Origin: Pseudomonadota bacterium
GTDB taxonomy: Bacteria; Pseudomonadota; Alphaproteobacteria; Rhizobiales; Beijerinckiaceae
Reading direction: 5' to 3'
DNA: 47,102 nucleotides
Assembly: GCA_023426505.1 (NCBI GenBank)
Contig: JAFAAP010000243.1
Location: forward strand, 1 to 47,102
Numbering within the stretch: position 1 is the first letter of the stretch; each line of letters begins with the position of its first letter. This document shows, one piece after another, positions 32,900-41,128 of the stretch. A program made the position numbers and the translations under genes. Below the pieces are notes generated by a model. The model did no database searches, had not been told where the DNA came from, and saw nothing but the letters and a program-made list of their open reading frames with translations.

Positions 32900-33256
32900 A
32901 GGGAAGCCCTTGAGAAAAGAAAATGGAGACTTCTGTCGCCAGAGGCCTCCGGATGTGTCCGGCGAGGAACCGCCAAGACTTCGAACCGGCTTCGGATCCT
33001 GGGAGTTCAGGCTCTGACACCGGAGCGTCAAAACAATTCCGGCCTCGCGGCCGGTCAAGAGAGTATAGGAAACACGGAGGGAATTTGAAAGGGCGGGGGA
33101 CAAACTCGGCGGTGCGGTCGTCTGTCCGTTGAAAACCCGCAGGGTTCGGTATCCTTCATCCGTCCACGCTGTTATCTAAGCGACTTGGACATGCCCTCGC
33201 GACATCCGTGCATGTGCGGAGCATGTCCCGCGTGCACACGGGATTCCTGGAACGGC
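32900..33256. promoter_or_regulatory. Divergent sspB/thyA intergenic region
   Basis: A 357-base stretch that must hold the promoters for both genes. I see no consensus promoter, no palindrome of note and no RNA gene. Open frames run through it on both strands but they lack ribosome binding sites and coding-like composition. Confidence 0.3.
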
Positions 33257-34087
33257 ATGATCATGGAACAGGCAACGACGAGCTTTCACCCAGAGCAGCA
33301 GTATCTCGACCTGTTGCGGATCCTGCTCGATCGCGGCGTTCGGCGCGAGGACCGAACCGGGACCGGAACCCTGTCGATCTTCGGTCATCAGATGCGCTTC
33401 GACCTGTCGGCCGGCTTTCCCCTGCTCACCACCAAGCGCATCTACTTCAAGGGTTGCGTTCACGAACTGCTCTGGTTCCTGAGCGGGGACACGAACACCC
33501 GCTACCTGCGCGAGAACGGCGTCACGATCTGGGACGAATGGGCCGACGAGAACGGCAATCTCGGTCCGGTCTACGGCAAGCAGTGGCGCGCCTGGGAGGC
33601 TAAGGACGGCCGTACCATCGACCAGGTCGCGGAGCTCGTCCAGGCCCTGAAGCAGAATCCGACGAGCCGGCGGCTGCTCTTCACGGGATGGAACGTCGGG
33701 GAGCTCAATCGCATGGCGCTGCCGCCGTGCCACATGACCTATCAATATTACGTCGCGGATGGCCGCCTGTCGGGCATTCTCTACCAGCGCAGCGCCGATG
33801 CCTTTCTGGGTCTGGGCTGGAATTTGTGCGAAGCGGCCCTGCTGATCCACATGCTGGCGCAACAGGTCGGGCTCGAGCCCGGCGAACTGGTCTGGATGGG
33901 CGGCGACGTGCACCTCTACCTCAACCATGTCGACCAGGCCCGCATCCAGCTTGAACGGGAGCCTCGGGATCTGCCGACGCTGCGCCTCTTGCGCAAGCCG
34001 CCGTCGATCGACGAGTACCGCTACGAGGATTTCGAGCTCGTGGGATATCAGCCCCATCCGTCCATCGCGGCGCCCGTGGCGGTCTGA
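33257..34087 (+). CDS. thyA: Thymidylate synthase ThyA
   Basis: Makes dTMP from dUMP with methylenetetrahydrofolate. The product is 276 residues from the ATG at 33257 (274 from the one at 33263), near the usual 264. Motifs: DRTGTGTLSIFGHQMRFDL (phosphate-binding Arg), LLWFLSGDTN, IWDEWA, the nucleophile Cys in LPPCHMTYQYYV, YQRSADAFLGLGWN and DVHLYLNHVDQ. The frame is open upstream to 33185 but that part is Cys-rich and unlike ThyA. In relatives thyA is usually followed by dihydrofolate reductase; here it is not. Confidence 0.96.
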   Translation: MIMEQATTSFHPEQQYLDLLRILLDRGVRREDRTGTGTLSIFGHQMRFDLSAGFPLLTTKRIYFKGCVHELLWFLSGDTNTRYLRENGVTIWDEWADENGNLGPVYGKQWRAWEAKDGRTIDQVAELVQALKQNPTSRRLLFTGWNVGELNRMALPPCHMTYQYYVADGRLSGILYQRSADAFLGLGWNLCEAALLIHMLAQQVGLEPGELVWMGGDVHLYLNHVDQARIQLEREPRDLPTLRLLRKPPSIDEYRYEDFELVGYQPHPSIAAPVAV

Positions 34088-34159
34088 CGGCGTGCGGTCC
34101 CGCGGACGGTATCGGGCTGATTGCGAGGCCCGGACAACAACCGGCCGGAGCGCCAAGTC

Positions 34160-34717
34160 GTGATCCTCAAGCAGCTGCCGCGAGGCTTCTTCGCCAGGGA
34201 TGCGGTCACGGTGGCGCGTGACATGATCGGGACGACGCTTCTCGTCGATGGCGTCGGCGGCATCATCGTGGAGACCGAGGCGTATACCGGAGACGATCCG
34301 GCATCGCACAGCCATCGCGGGCCGACGGCGCGCAACGCGCCGATGTTCGGACCGCCGGGGCACGCCTATGTCTACCGCTCATACGGCATCCATTGGTGCC
34401 TGAACGCGGTATGTCTTCCCGGCAGCGCCGTGTTGATCCGGGCACTGGAGCCGACAGCCGGCGTGGAGATCATGGCATCGCGGCGCGCCACCGACGATCC
34501 GCGCCTTCTCTGCTCCGGTCCCGGGCGCCTGTGTCAGGCTCTCGGGGTCAGCATCGCTCATAACGAACTGCCCCTCGACGAGCCTCCGTTCGACGTCTTT
34601 GACCGGACTTCAGAGCTGCCCGTGGCCATAGGCGCGCGCATCGGCATCACCCGGGCGATCGACATGCCGTGGCGGTTCGGCCATTCCGGGTCCCGCTTCG
34701 TCAGCCGGAAGATCTGA
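34160..34717 (+). CDS. DNA-3-methyladenine glycosylase (AAG/MPG family)
   Basis: Base-excision repair enzyme that removes alkylated purines. From the GTG at 34160, which follows GGAG at 34147-34150, the product is 185 residues, a normal length. The family motifs are all present: VARDMIGTTLL, the catalytic Glu in ETEAYTGDDPASHS, RGPTARNAPMFGPPGHAYVYRSYGIHWCLN and the C-terminal RIGITRAIDMPWRF. A TTG at 34121 would add 13 residues without family similarity. Its position between thyA and the EcsC gene gives no further clue. Confidence 0.92.
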   Translation: MILKQLPRGFFARDAVTVARDMIGTTLLVDGVGGIIVETEAYTGDDPASHSHRGPTARNAPMFGPPGHAYVYRSYGIHWCLNAVCLPGSAVLIRALEPTAGVEIMASRRATDDPRLLCSGPGRLCQALGVSIAHNELPLDEPPFDVFDRTSELPVAIGARIGITRAIDMPWRFGHSGSRFVSRKI

Positions 34718-34805
34718 CGATTTGCCATTCGGGCATCCGCCCGGCGAGGTGTTTCTGCCGCCAGGCGTACCTACATAACGCTCTTGGAGCGGAGGCGTTT
34801 TGGTG

Positions 34806-35645
34806 ATGGCCGAGATCATGCCCGTCGAGAACGGGAGCACGCTGCCAGAAGTCGACATGACGGAGGAGGACCGGGAGGCCCTCAGGAAAGCCGTGCAGGT
34901 GCTCGAGGGGTCGAGCTATGTCGGGAATCTCTCGCGCCTCGCCGGCCGACCGGTCGAGCTGCTCGGCCAGGCACTTCCGCAGGCAGCCTCCAGCATGGTG
35001 TCCCGTGCCACGGAGGTGGCGCTGAAGCGGGCTCTGCACTATGCGCTCAGAACGATTCCGAGGGACACGGCAAGTCCCGAGAAAGGGATCCACAGGGCGC
35101 TCGCCGCGATGTCCGGCGCGATGGGCGGTGCGCTCGGCCTTTCGGCCGTGCTGGTCGAGCTGCCCATCTCCACGACCATCATGCTGCGGGCCATCGCCCG
35201 CATCGCGCAGAGCGAGGGAGAGGATCTTGCCGATCCGGAAACGGCGCTCGCCTGCATCGAGGTTTTCGCACTCGGCGGCCGGACAGGCTCGCAGCACCTG
35301 CACGAGAGCGGGTATTTCGCCGTGCGGGCCGCGCTGGCACGATCGGTGACGGGTGCCATCCATCAGGTGGCCGGGCGCGGGGTCATCGACGAAAGCGCCT
35401 CGGCGATCGTTCGCCTTCTGAGCCAGATCGGTTCCCGCTTCGGCATGGTGGTTTCGCAGAAGGTCGCGGCCCAGGCCGTGCCGGTGCTGGGCGCACTCGG
35501 CGGCGCAGCAGTCAACACGGCCTTCATCGATCATTTCCAGGCGCTCGCGCGAGGTCATTTCACCGTGCGTCGTCTCGAGCGGACCTATGGCAAGGTTCCC
35601 GTACGTGTTGCATACGACCGGATTCGATCCGGCGAGAGGGGTTGA
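34806..35645 (+). CDS. EcsC-family protein
   Basis: A 279-residue protein of the EcsC family, whose members associate with ABC exporters or membranes but whose activity is unknown. The central part is long and hydrophobic-helical (AAMSGAMGGALGLSAVLVELPISTTIMLRAIARIAQSEGED) and is followed by a conserved YFAVRAALARSV segment and QKVAAQAVPVLGALGGAAVNTAFIDHFQ, both typical of EcsC. Three in-frame starts are adjacent, TTG 34800, GTG 34803 and ATG 34806; GGAGG at 34791-34795 suits GTG or ATG best. No ABC transporter gene is nearby. Confidence 0.8.
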   Translation: MAEIMPVENGSTLPEVDMTEEDREALRKAVQVLEGSSYVGNLSRLAGRPVELLGQALPQAASSMVSRATEVALKRALHYALRTIPRDTASPEKGIHRALAAMSGAMGGALGLSAVLVELPISTTIMLRAIARIAQSEGEDLADPETALACIEVFALGGRTGSQHLHESGYFAVRAALARSVTGAIHQVAGRGVIDESASAIVRLLSQIGSRFGMVVSQKVAAQAVPVLGALGGAAVNTAFIDHFQALARGHFTVRRLERTYGKVPVRVAYDRIRSGERG

Positions 35646-35701
35646 CGCCCGACGAATGCGGCAGGATGCTCGACTGACATCGAGAAGACTCCTGCAGGCG
35701 A

Positions 35702-35726
35702 GGAACATTTTCTGGCTTCGGGCGTT
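35702..35726 (+). promoter_or_regulatory. EcfG-type general stress promoter for the nap operon
   Basis: GGAAC at 35702-35706, a 16-base spacer and CGTT at 35723-35726: an exact match to the EcfG consensus. The napE start is 36 bases further on. No FNR-type palindrome was found in the same 116-base region (35646-35761). Confidence 0.65.
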
Positions 35727-35761
35727 TTGCGATTTCCATTTCTCTATTCCGAATCTCGCCC

Positions 35762-35926
35762 ATGCAATCCGATTTGATTGAACCCGGCAGGAAGAGACGT
35801 GAGACCATCACTTTTCTAATCCTTGCCGTCCTGATCTGGCCCTTCATTGCGGTCGGGGTCGTGGCAGGGTGGGGGTTCATCGTCTGGATGTACTACCTTT
35901 TCACGGGTCCTCCGGGGCCCGTGTGA
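35762..35926 (+). CDS. napE: Periplasmic nitrate reductase protein NapE
   Basis: A 54-residue membrane protein: a short basic N-terminus (MQSDLIEPGRKRRETITF), one membrane helix (LILAVLIWPFIAVGVVAGWGFIVWMYYLF) and a Gly/Pro tail. The RRE-F-L segment followed by a helix with W-P and G-GF-VWM matches NapE, a small protein of unknown role at the head of many nap operons. napF begins 12 bases after its stop. Confidence 0.82.
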   Translation: MQSDLIEPGRKRRETITFLILAVLIWPFIAVGVVAGWGFIVWMYYLFTGPPGPV

Positions 35927-35938
35927 GGAGACCTCACG

Positions 35939-36232
35939 ATGGCGGAGGGGCCGGATCTCACGCGTCGCAACTTGTTTCTGGGTCGGGCTGCCGCCGAGCC
36001 TCGGGCTGTTGAACCCATCATCGCCGTCATTTCGCGATCCTGTCTTGCCTTGAGCGGCGTCGCCTGCATGAGCTGCCGGGATTCCTGTCCATCGGGCGCC
36101 GTGCGTTTCGAACTTGCACTGGGAGGTGCGCGTCCGCGCATCGATGCCCATGGCTGCACCGGCTGCGGCGAGTGCGTCCGAACCTGCCCCGCCGACGCCA
36201 TCCGCATCGGACCCGACGAGGAGGCATCATGA
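35939..36232 (+). CDS. napF: NapF-type ferredoxin, short form
   Basis: A 97-residue iron-sulfur protein. The N-terminus DLTRRNLFLGR is typical of NapF. Two 4Fe-4S motifs are visible: C43-x2-C46-x3-C50-P with C35 as a likely fourth ligand, and C73-x2-C76-x2-C79-x3-C83-P. NapF is usually around 160 residues with additional clusters, so this is a shortened form. NapF is thought to help maturation of NapA in the cytoplasm. Its stop overlaps the napD start (ATGA). Confidence 0.85.
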   Translation: MAEGPDLTRRNLFLGRAAAEPRAVEPIIAVISRSCLALSGVACMSCRDSCPSGAVRFELALGGARPRIDAHGCTGCGECVRTCPADAIRIGPDEEAS

Positions 36233-36486
36233 GCCGCGAATGTCACATCTCCAGCCTCGTGGTCCACAGCCGGCCGGAGCGGATCCCGGCGATCATCGAG
36301 CGGATCGCCGGGATCGAAGGCGCCGAGATTCATGGCGGCCAAGAGACCGGCAAGCTGATCGTTACCCTCGAAACCGAGACCGAGAATCAGGTCGTGGAAC
36401 GCATCAACGCGATCCAGCTTCTCGACGGCGTCCTCGCCGCCACACTCGTGTTCCATCACTTCGAGCCTGTCCAGGAGCGGGAATAA
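36229..36486 (+). CDS. napD: NapA-specific chaperone NapD
   Basis: An 85-residue ferredoxin-fold protein that binds the Tat signal of NapA and controls its export. CHISSLVVHSRPERIPAI at the start, GAEIHGGQETGKLIV in the middle and the C-terminal LLDGVLAATLVFHHFE are family features. It overlaps napF by four bases and ends four bases before napA, so its expression is tied to NapA. Confidence 0.93.
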   Translation: MSRECHISSLVVHSRPERIPAIIERIAGIEGAEIHGGQETGKLIVTLETETENQVVERINAIQLLDGVLAATLVFHHFEPVQERE

Positions 36487-36490
36487 AGCC

Positions 36491-39010
36491 ATGGATCTCA
36501 CACGCCGGACCCTTCTCAAGACCCAGGCCGCCACAGCCGCTGCCGCGGCCGCGAATGTCGTGCTTCCCGCAAGCGCGCAGAACATCCCCACCGGAGAGGA
36601 CATCCAGCTGCAATGGTCGAAGGCCCCTTGCCGGTTCTGCGGCACGGGCTGCGGCGTCATGGTCGGCGTGAAGGATGGCCGTGTCGTCGCCACGCACGGC
36701 GACATGAAGGCGGAGGTCAACCGAGGCCTCAACTGCGTGAAAGGCTACTTCCTGTCCAAGATCATGTATGGCAGCGATCGGCTCACCCAGCCGCTCATGC
36801 GCATGAAGAACGGGCAGTACGCGAAGGACGGCGAGTTCCAGCCGGTGTCCTGGGACCAGGCCTTCGACGAGATGGCCAGGCAGTGGAAGCGCATCCTCAA
36901 GGAGAAGGGACCTGAGGCTGTCGGCATGTTCGGCTCCGGTCAATGGACGATCTGGGAGGGTTACGCGGCGTCCAAGCTGATGCGGGCGGGCTTCCGCACC
37001 AACAATCTCGACCCTAACGCCCGCCACTGTATGGCCTCGGCGGCCGTCACCTTCATCCGCACCTTCGGCATGGACGAGCCCATGGGGTGCTATGACGATT
37101 TCGAGAATGCCGACGCTTTCGTGCTGTGGGGCTCGAACATGGCCGAGATGCACCCGATCCTCTGGACGCGGGTGACTGACCGGCGCCTCAGCCATCCTCA
37201 TGTGAGGATCGCGACGCTGTCGACCTACGAGCACCGCACCACCGATCTGTCCGACATGGCCCTGATCTTCAAGCCGGGCACGGATCTCGCGATCCTGAAC
37301 TACATCGCGAACTATCTCATCCAGAACAACGCGGTGAACCGCGAGTTCATGGACAAGCACGTCAACATCCGGATGGCCAACACGGACATCGGCTACGGCT
37401 TGCGACCGGACCACGTCCTGGAGCAGCGGGCGCAGCACGCCAATGACGCGCAGGTCTCCCAGCCATCGAACTTCGAGGCCTACGCGAAGCTGATGAGCGA
37501 ATACACGCTCGAGCGCGTGTCCGAGCTGTCGGGCGTTTCGAAGGAGAAGCTGGAAGCTCTCGCCAAGCTCTATGCCGATCCGAAAACGAAGGTGATGTCG
37601 CTCTGGACCATGGGCTTCAACCAGCACGTTCGCGGCGTCTGGGCCAATCACATGGTCTACAATCTGCACCTGATGACGGGGAAGATCTCGGAACCCGGCA
37701 ACAGCCCGTTCTCGCTCACCGGCCAGCCGTCCGCCTGCGGCACGGCGCGCGAGGTCGGCACCTTCGCCCACCGCTTGCCGGCCGACATGCAGGTCAACAA
37801 TCCCGAGCACCGCAAGCACGCGGAGGAAATCTGGAAGCTTCCGCACGGATTGTTGCCGGAGAAGGTGGGATATCACGCCGTGCAGCAGGACCGCATGCTC
37901 AAGGACGGCAAGCTCAACGCCTACTGGATCATGTGCAACAACAACCTCCAGACGGCACCCAACACCAACAACGAGACTTATCCGGGCTACCGCAATCCGT
38001 CGAACTTCGTGGTGGTGTCCGATGCCTACCCGACCGTGACCGCCATGGCGGCAGATTTGATCCTGCCGGCCGCCATGTGGGTGGAGAAGGAGGGGGCTTA
38101 TGGGAACGCGGAGCGCCGCACCCATTTCTGGCACCAACTCGTCAACGCACCGGGCGATGCCCGCTCCGACCTGTGGCAGCTGATGGAGTTCTCCAAGCAC
38201 TTCACCACCGACGAGGTCTGGACCAAGGACATCCTCGATGCCAACCCGGAATATAAGGGAAAGAGCTTGTTCGACGTGCTCTTCGCCAACGGGGAGGTGA
38301 ACAAGTTTCCCGTCTCCGAGACCGATCCGGCCTACGAGAACCGAGAGTCGAAAGCCTTCGGCTTCTACGTCCAGAAGGGACTGTTCGAGGAGTATGCCGC
38401 CTTCGGTCGCGGGCACGGCCACGACCTCGCGCCTTTCGAAACTTACCATCAGGTCCGGGGGCTCCGCTGGCCGGTGGTGGACGGCAAGGAAACGCTCTGG
38501 CGCTACCGCGAAGGCCTCGACCCCTACGTGGAGAAGGGCGCGGGAATCCAGTTCTACGGCAACCCCGACAAGAAGGCGAACCTCGTCGCTGCGCCCTACG
38601 AGCCGCCGGCCGAGTCCCCGGATGGCGAGTACGACCTCTGGCTCGTGACCGGGCGCGTGCTGGAGCACTGGCACTCAGGCTCCATGACCCTGCGTGTTCC
38701 CGAACTCTACAAGGCATTCTCGGGTGCGGTTCTGTTCATGCACCCCGACGATGCCGCCAAGCGCAATCTCCGGCGCGGGCAGGAAGTTCGCATCGTCTCC
38801 CGGCGCGGAGAGATCCGTAGCCGGGTCGAAACGAGGGGGCGGAACAAGATGCCGCCAGGCGTGGTCTTCGTGCCTTTCTTCGATGCGAGCCAGCTCATCA
38901 ACAAGGTCACACTCGACGCGACGGACCCGATCTCGAAACAGACCGATTTCAAAAAGTGCGCCGTCAAGGTCGTCCTTGCGGCCACCGCCGATGCGGGAGA
39001 GCGCCCATGA
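36491..39010 (+). CDS. napA: Periplasmic nitrate reductase catalytic subunit NapA
   Basis: Molybdenum enzyme that reduces nitrate to nitrite in the periplasm. The 839-residue product has a twin-arginine signal (TRRTLLK, residues 4-10, with a cut near ASAQ30), a 4Fe-4S cluster bound by Cys47, Cys50, Cys54 and Cys82, and the Mo-bis-MGD ligand Cys180 in NARHCMASAAV. Other family hallmarks are WGSNMAEMHPILW, MGFNQHVRG and RVLEHWHSGSMT. Full length, no damage. Electrons come from NapB and NapC, encoded next. Confidence 0.97.
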   Translation: MDLTRRTLLKTQAATAAAAAANVVLPASAQNIPTGEDIQLQWSKAPCRFCGTGCGVMVGVKDGRVVATHGDMKAEVNRGLNCVKGYFLSKIMYGSDRLTQPLMRMKNGQYAKDGEFQPVSWDQAFDEMARQWKRILKEKGPEAVGMFGSGQWTIWEGYAASKLMRAGFRTNNLDPNARHCMASAAVTFIRTFGMDEPMGCYDDFENADAFVLWGSNMAEMHPILWTRVTDRRLSHPHVRIATLSTYEHRTTDLSDMALIFKPGTDLAILNYIANYLIQNNAVNREFMDKHVNIRMANTDIGYGLRPDHVLEQRAQHANDAQVSQPSNFEAYAKLMSEYTLERVSELSGVSKEKLEALAKLYADPKTKVMSLWTMGFNQHVRGVWANHMVYNLHLMTGKISEPGNSPFSLTGQPSACGTAREVGTFAHRLPADMQVNNPEHRKHAEEIWKLPHGLLPEKVGYHAVQQDRMLKDGKLNAYWIMCNNNLQTAPNTNNETYPGYRNPSNFVVVSDAYPTVTAMAADLILPAAMWVEKEGAYGNAERRTHFWHQLVNAPGDARSDLWQLMEFSKHFTTDEVWTKDILDANPEYKGKSLFDVLFANGEVNKFPVSETDPAYENRESKAFGFYVQKGLFEEYAAFGRGHGHDLAPFETYHQVRGLRWPVVDGKETLWRYREGLDPYVEKGAGIQFYGNPDKKANLVAAPYEPPAESPDGEYDLWLVTGRVLEHWHSGSMTLRVPELYKAFSGAVLFMHPDDAAKRNLRRGQEVRIVSRRGEIRSRVETRGRNKMPPGVVFVPFFDASQLINKVTLDATDPISKQTDFKKCAVKVVLAATADAGERP

Positions 39011-39477
39011 GACGTCTTGCCTTCGCGTCCCTGCTCAGTCTCGTGCCGTGCCTGGCGGCCGGCGTGATCCTTGCGCAGGAAGCTCCCCGCCTGCGCGGTC
39101 CGGATCCCTTCACCAAGGAGATTCCGGCGCCGCCCATGCAGCGTCAGGTCACGAACGACGTTCGCGTCCGCCGGAACTACCCGGATCAGCCCCCCGTGAT
39201 TCCTCATGCCATCGAGGGCTATGCGGTCGACCTGAATGCCAACAAGTGCATGTCCTGCCATGCGCGCAAGTTCACGGAGCAGAGCCAGGCCCCGATGATC
39301 AGCGTCACCCATTACCAGGACCGAGACGGCAACACCCTCGGCGGGCTTGCGCCGCGCCGCTATGTCTGCGTCTCCTGCCACGTGCCGCAGACGACGGCGA
39401 GCCCGCTGGTGGAGAACAGGTTTACCGATATGGACGCTCTTGCCGAACCCGAGCGTCAGCCTGCACGGGGGCGTTGA
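39007..39477 (+). CDS. napB: Dihaem cytochrome c NapB
   Basis: Periplasmic small subunit that passes electrons from NapC to NapA. The 156-residue product has a signal peptide of about 23 residues and two CxxCH haem sites, CMSCH (81-85) and CVSCH (121-125). HAIEGYAVDLNANKCMSCH and RRYVCVSCHVPQT are typical NapB contexts. Its start overlaps the napA stop by four bases. Confidence 0.95.
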   Translation: MRRLAFASLLSLVPCLAAGVILAQEAPRLRGPDPFTKEIPAPPMQRQVTNDVRVRRNYPDQPPVIPHAIEGYAVDLNANKCMSCHARKFTEQSQAPMISVTHYQDRDGNTLGGLAPRRYVCVSCHVPQTTASPLVENRFTDMDALAEPERQPARGR

Positions 39478-39478
39478 A

Positions 39479-40096
39479 ATGGCTGCCGGAATCGCGCGCG
39501 CATGGGATTGGTTCTGGGCGAACCCGTGGATCAAGACCGCCACCCGGCCACCGGTCTATTTGAGCCTCGCTTTCCTCACGCTTGGCGGCTTCGTGGCGGG
39601 CGTCGCCTTCTGGGGAGCGTTCAACACGGCGTTGGAGGCCACGAACACGGAGAAGTTCTGCACCAGCTGCCACGAGATGGAGTCCAACGTCTTCGAGGAG
39701 CTGAAGGGCACGATCCACTTCACCAATCGGTCCGGCGTGCGGGCAACCTGCCCCGACTGTCACGTGCCGCACCAGTGGACGAACAAGATCGCCCGCAAGA
39801 TGCAGGCGTCGAAGGAGGTCTGGGGACATATCTTCGGCTCGATCGACACGAGAGAGAAGTTCCTTGCCCTTCGCAGGCACCTTGCCGATCGGGAGTGGGC
39901 CCGTATGAAGGCGAACGACTCCCTCGAATGCCGAAACTGTCACAGCTCCGAGTCCATGGACCTGACGAAGCAGAATCCGCGGGCGGCTTCCGCTCACGAG
40001 CGCTTCCTCTTCACGGGAGAGAAAACGTGCATCGACTGCCACAAGGGCATCGCCCACCGTCTGCCCGATATGTCGGGCGTTCCAGGCTGGCAGTAG
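39479..40096 (+). CDS. napC: Tetrahaem cytochrome c NapC
   Basis: Inner-membrane quinol dehydrogenase of the NapC/NirT family that supplies NapAB with electrons. The 205-residue product has one N-terminal membrane helix (residues 26-49) and four CxxCH motifs at 61-65, 91-95, 151-155 and 184-188. CTSCHEMESNVFEELKGTIH and CPDCHVPHQW are family hallmarks. One base separates it from the napB stop. Confidence 0.95.
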   Translation: MAAGIARAWDWFWANPWIKTATRPPVYLSLAFLTLGGFVAGVAFWGAFNTALEATNTEKFCTSCHEMESNVFEELKGTIHFTNRSGVRATCPDCHVPHQWTNKIARKMQASKEVWGHIFGSIDTREKFLALRRHLADREWARMKANDSLECRNCHSSESMDLTKQNPRAASAHERFLFTGEKTCIDCHKGIAHRLPDMSGVPGWQ

Positions 40097-40100
40097 TCCC

Positions 40101-40646
40101 ATGAAGCCTCGCACCCTTCTTGCGACCTCTTGCGTCGGCATTGCCCTTGGCTTGGCCATCCCGCCGGCTTTCGCGCAGGGGCAGGGCGCTCCGGCGGCCT
40201 CTGCACAGACCCGCACCATCGAGCCTCAGGAGTTTCTGAGGCTCGCCTACAGCTCCGCAAGCCTTCAGGGGCAGATCGCCCAGCTGGCGGCAAGCCGGGA
40301 CACGCGTCCCGAGGTCAAGAGTTTCGCGACGGCCGCAACCGAGTTCCGGACGGGGCTCCTGAAGAGGATCGAGACCTTCGCTGGGGAGCAGAAGCTCTCA
40401 TTGCCGAACGTCAAGGAGTTCGAGCATCAGGTGATCGTGGAGAACCTGGAACCCCTCGACTACCTCGCCCTGAGCCGACGCTACGCGGAGGTCCAGATGC
40501 AGGCGCTCGACCAGGAAGTCACAATCTATCAGGCCGCCAGCCGAAGCCCCGATCAAGGAGTCAAGAGTTTCGCCGATCAGGTGCTGCCCGAGCTGCAACA
40601 GCAGCAGGCCGGAGCCCGGAAGATGTTCGACGCCGTCAAACCGTGA
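40101..40646 (+). CDS. DUF4142 periplasmic protein at the end of the nap operon
   Basis: A 181-residue protein with a signal peptide (cut near AFA25) and a long helical DUF4142 domain: FLRLAYSSASLQGQIAQLAASRDTRPEVKSFA, then repeated helices ending LPELQQQQAGARKMF. DUF4142 is a four-helix, ferritin-like domain without an assigned function and without clear metal ligands in this copy. The ATG lies four bases after the napC stop, so it must be cotranscribed with nap. It is not a standard Nap component. It converges on the unknown gene at 40665-41051. Confidence 0.82.
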   Translation: MKPRTLLATSCVGIALGLAIPPAFAQGQGAPAASAQTRTIEPQEFLRLAYSSASLQGQIAQLAASRDTRPEVKSFATAATEFRTGLLKRIETFAGEQKLSLPNVKEFEHQVIVENLEPLDYLALSRRYAEVQMQALDQEVTIYQAASRSPDQGVKSFADQVLPELQQQQAGARKMFDAVKP

Positions 40647-40664
40647 GCGCGGCTGGGGCGCGCC

Positions 40665-41051
40665 CTACGAAGCGCCTCGATCCGTCAAATCGAGGTTCCG
40701 GGCGCGAAGCATATCGTCGGCCCCGCGGGCGGCCGCGATCTTGATGTCCTCGAACAGCAGCGCAATCTCCTCGAATACGCTGAGATCCCTCTCGTCCGAG
40801 GTCACCGTATCGAGTTCTCCGACGAGCTCGAGGAGCGCCGCAATGCGTTCCGCCTGGTGCCGAGCATCGAGAATGAGGCCGCGGATCTGGCGCCGTGCTT
40901 CCAGGGACTCGAAACGCTGCAAGGCGGCATCGAGCTTGCCACGGCAGCTGCAATCAAGATCGAGCGATCCCACGACGGCGCGTACGCGCGTCAGAAGACT
41001 AGAAGACGCAGCATTGTGAGCCGTCTCCTCCCGACCGCCAGCCTCTTTCAT
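40665..41051 (-). CDS. Unknown protein downstream of nirK, 128 residues
   Basis: I do not recognise a family. The start at 41051 follows a strong AAGGAG Shine-Dalgarno. The product is almost entirely helical and charged (LDAALQRFESLEARRQIRGLI; ALLELVGELDTVTSDERDLSVFEEIALLFEDIK), has no signal peptide, and has one C-S-C pair near residue 35. It lies in the same direction as nirK, 77 bases after its stop, with the nirK terminator in between. Its place inside a denitrification block suggests a link to nitrogen oxides, but that is only position. A frame continuing upstream into nirK is a shadow. Confidence 0.6.
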   Translation of the reverse strand: MKEAGGREETAHNAASSSLLTRVRAVVGSLDLDCSCRGKLDAALQRFESLEARRQIRGLILDARHQAERIAALLELVGELDTVTSDERDLSVFEEIALLFEDIKIAAARGADDMLRARNLDLTDRGAS

Positions 41052-41078
41052 CCTACGCTCCTTCCACGGCGACGTCGC

Positions 41079-41104
41079 AAAAAGCCCGGGCGTGCCCGGG
41101 CTTT
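41079..41104 (-). terminator. Rho-independent terminator after nirK
   Basis: Read on the minus strand, a 10-bp stem AAAGCCCGGG/CCCGGGCTTT with a 4-base loop ends in a run of five T (plus-strand A at 41079-41083). It lies 25 bases after the nirK stop. On the plus strand the same hairpin is followed by GTCTTTT and could act in both directions. Confidence 0.85.
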
Positions 41105-41128
41105 GTCTTTTGCGGTTCTTCTCGCGGT

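Noticed and set aside
32923..33132. A 69-codon plus-strand frame in the sspB-thyA spacer
   Set aside because: Ser/Arg/Gly-rich translation, no Shine-Dalgarno, no codon bias; probably random.
36404..38674. A 756-codon open frame on the minus strand opposite napA
   Set aside because: It mirrors the codon periodicity of napA, is rich in Val/Leu/Arg/His/Gly without any domain, and has no ribosome binding site. napA on the plus strand is certain.
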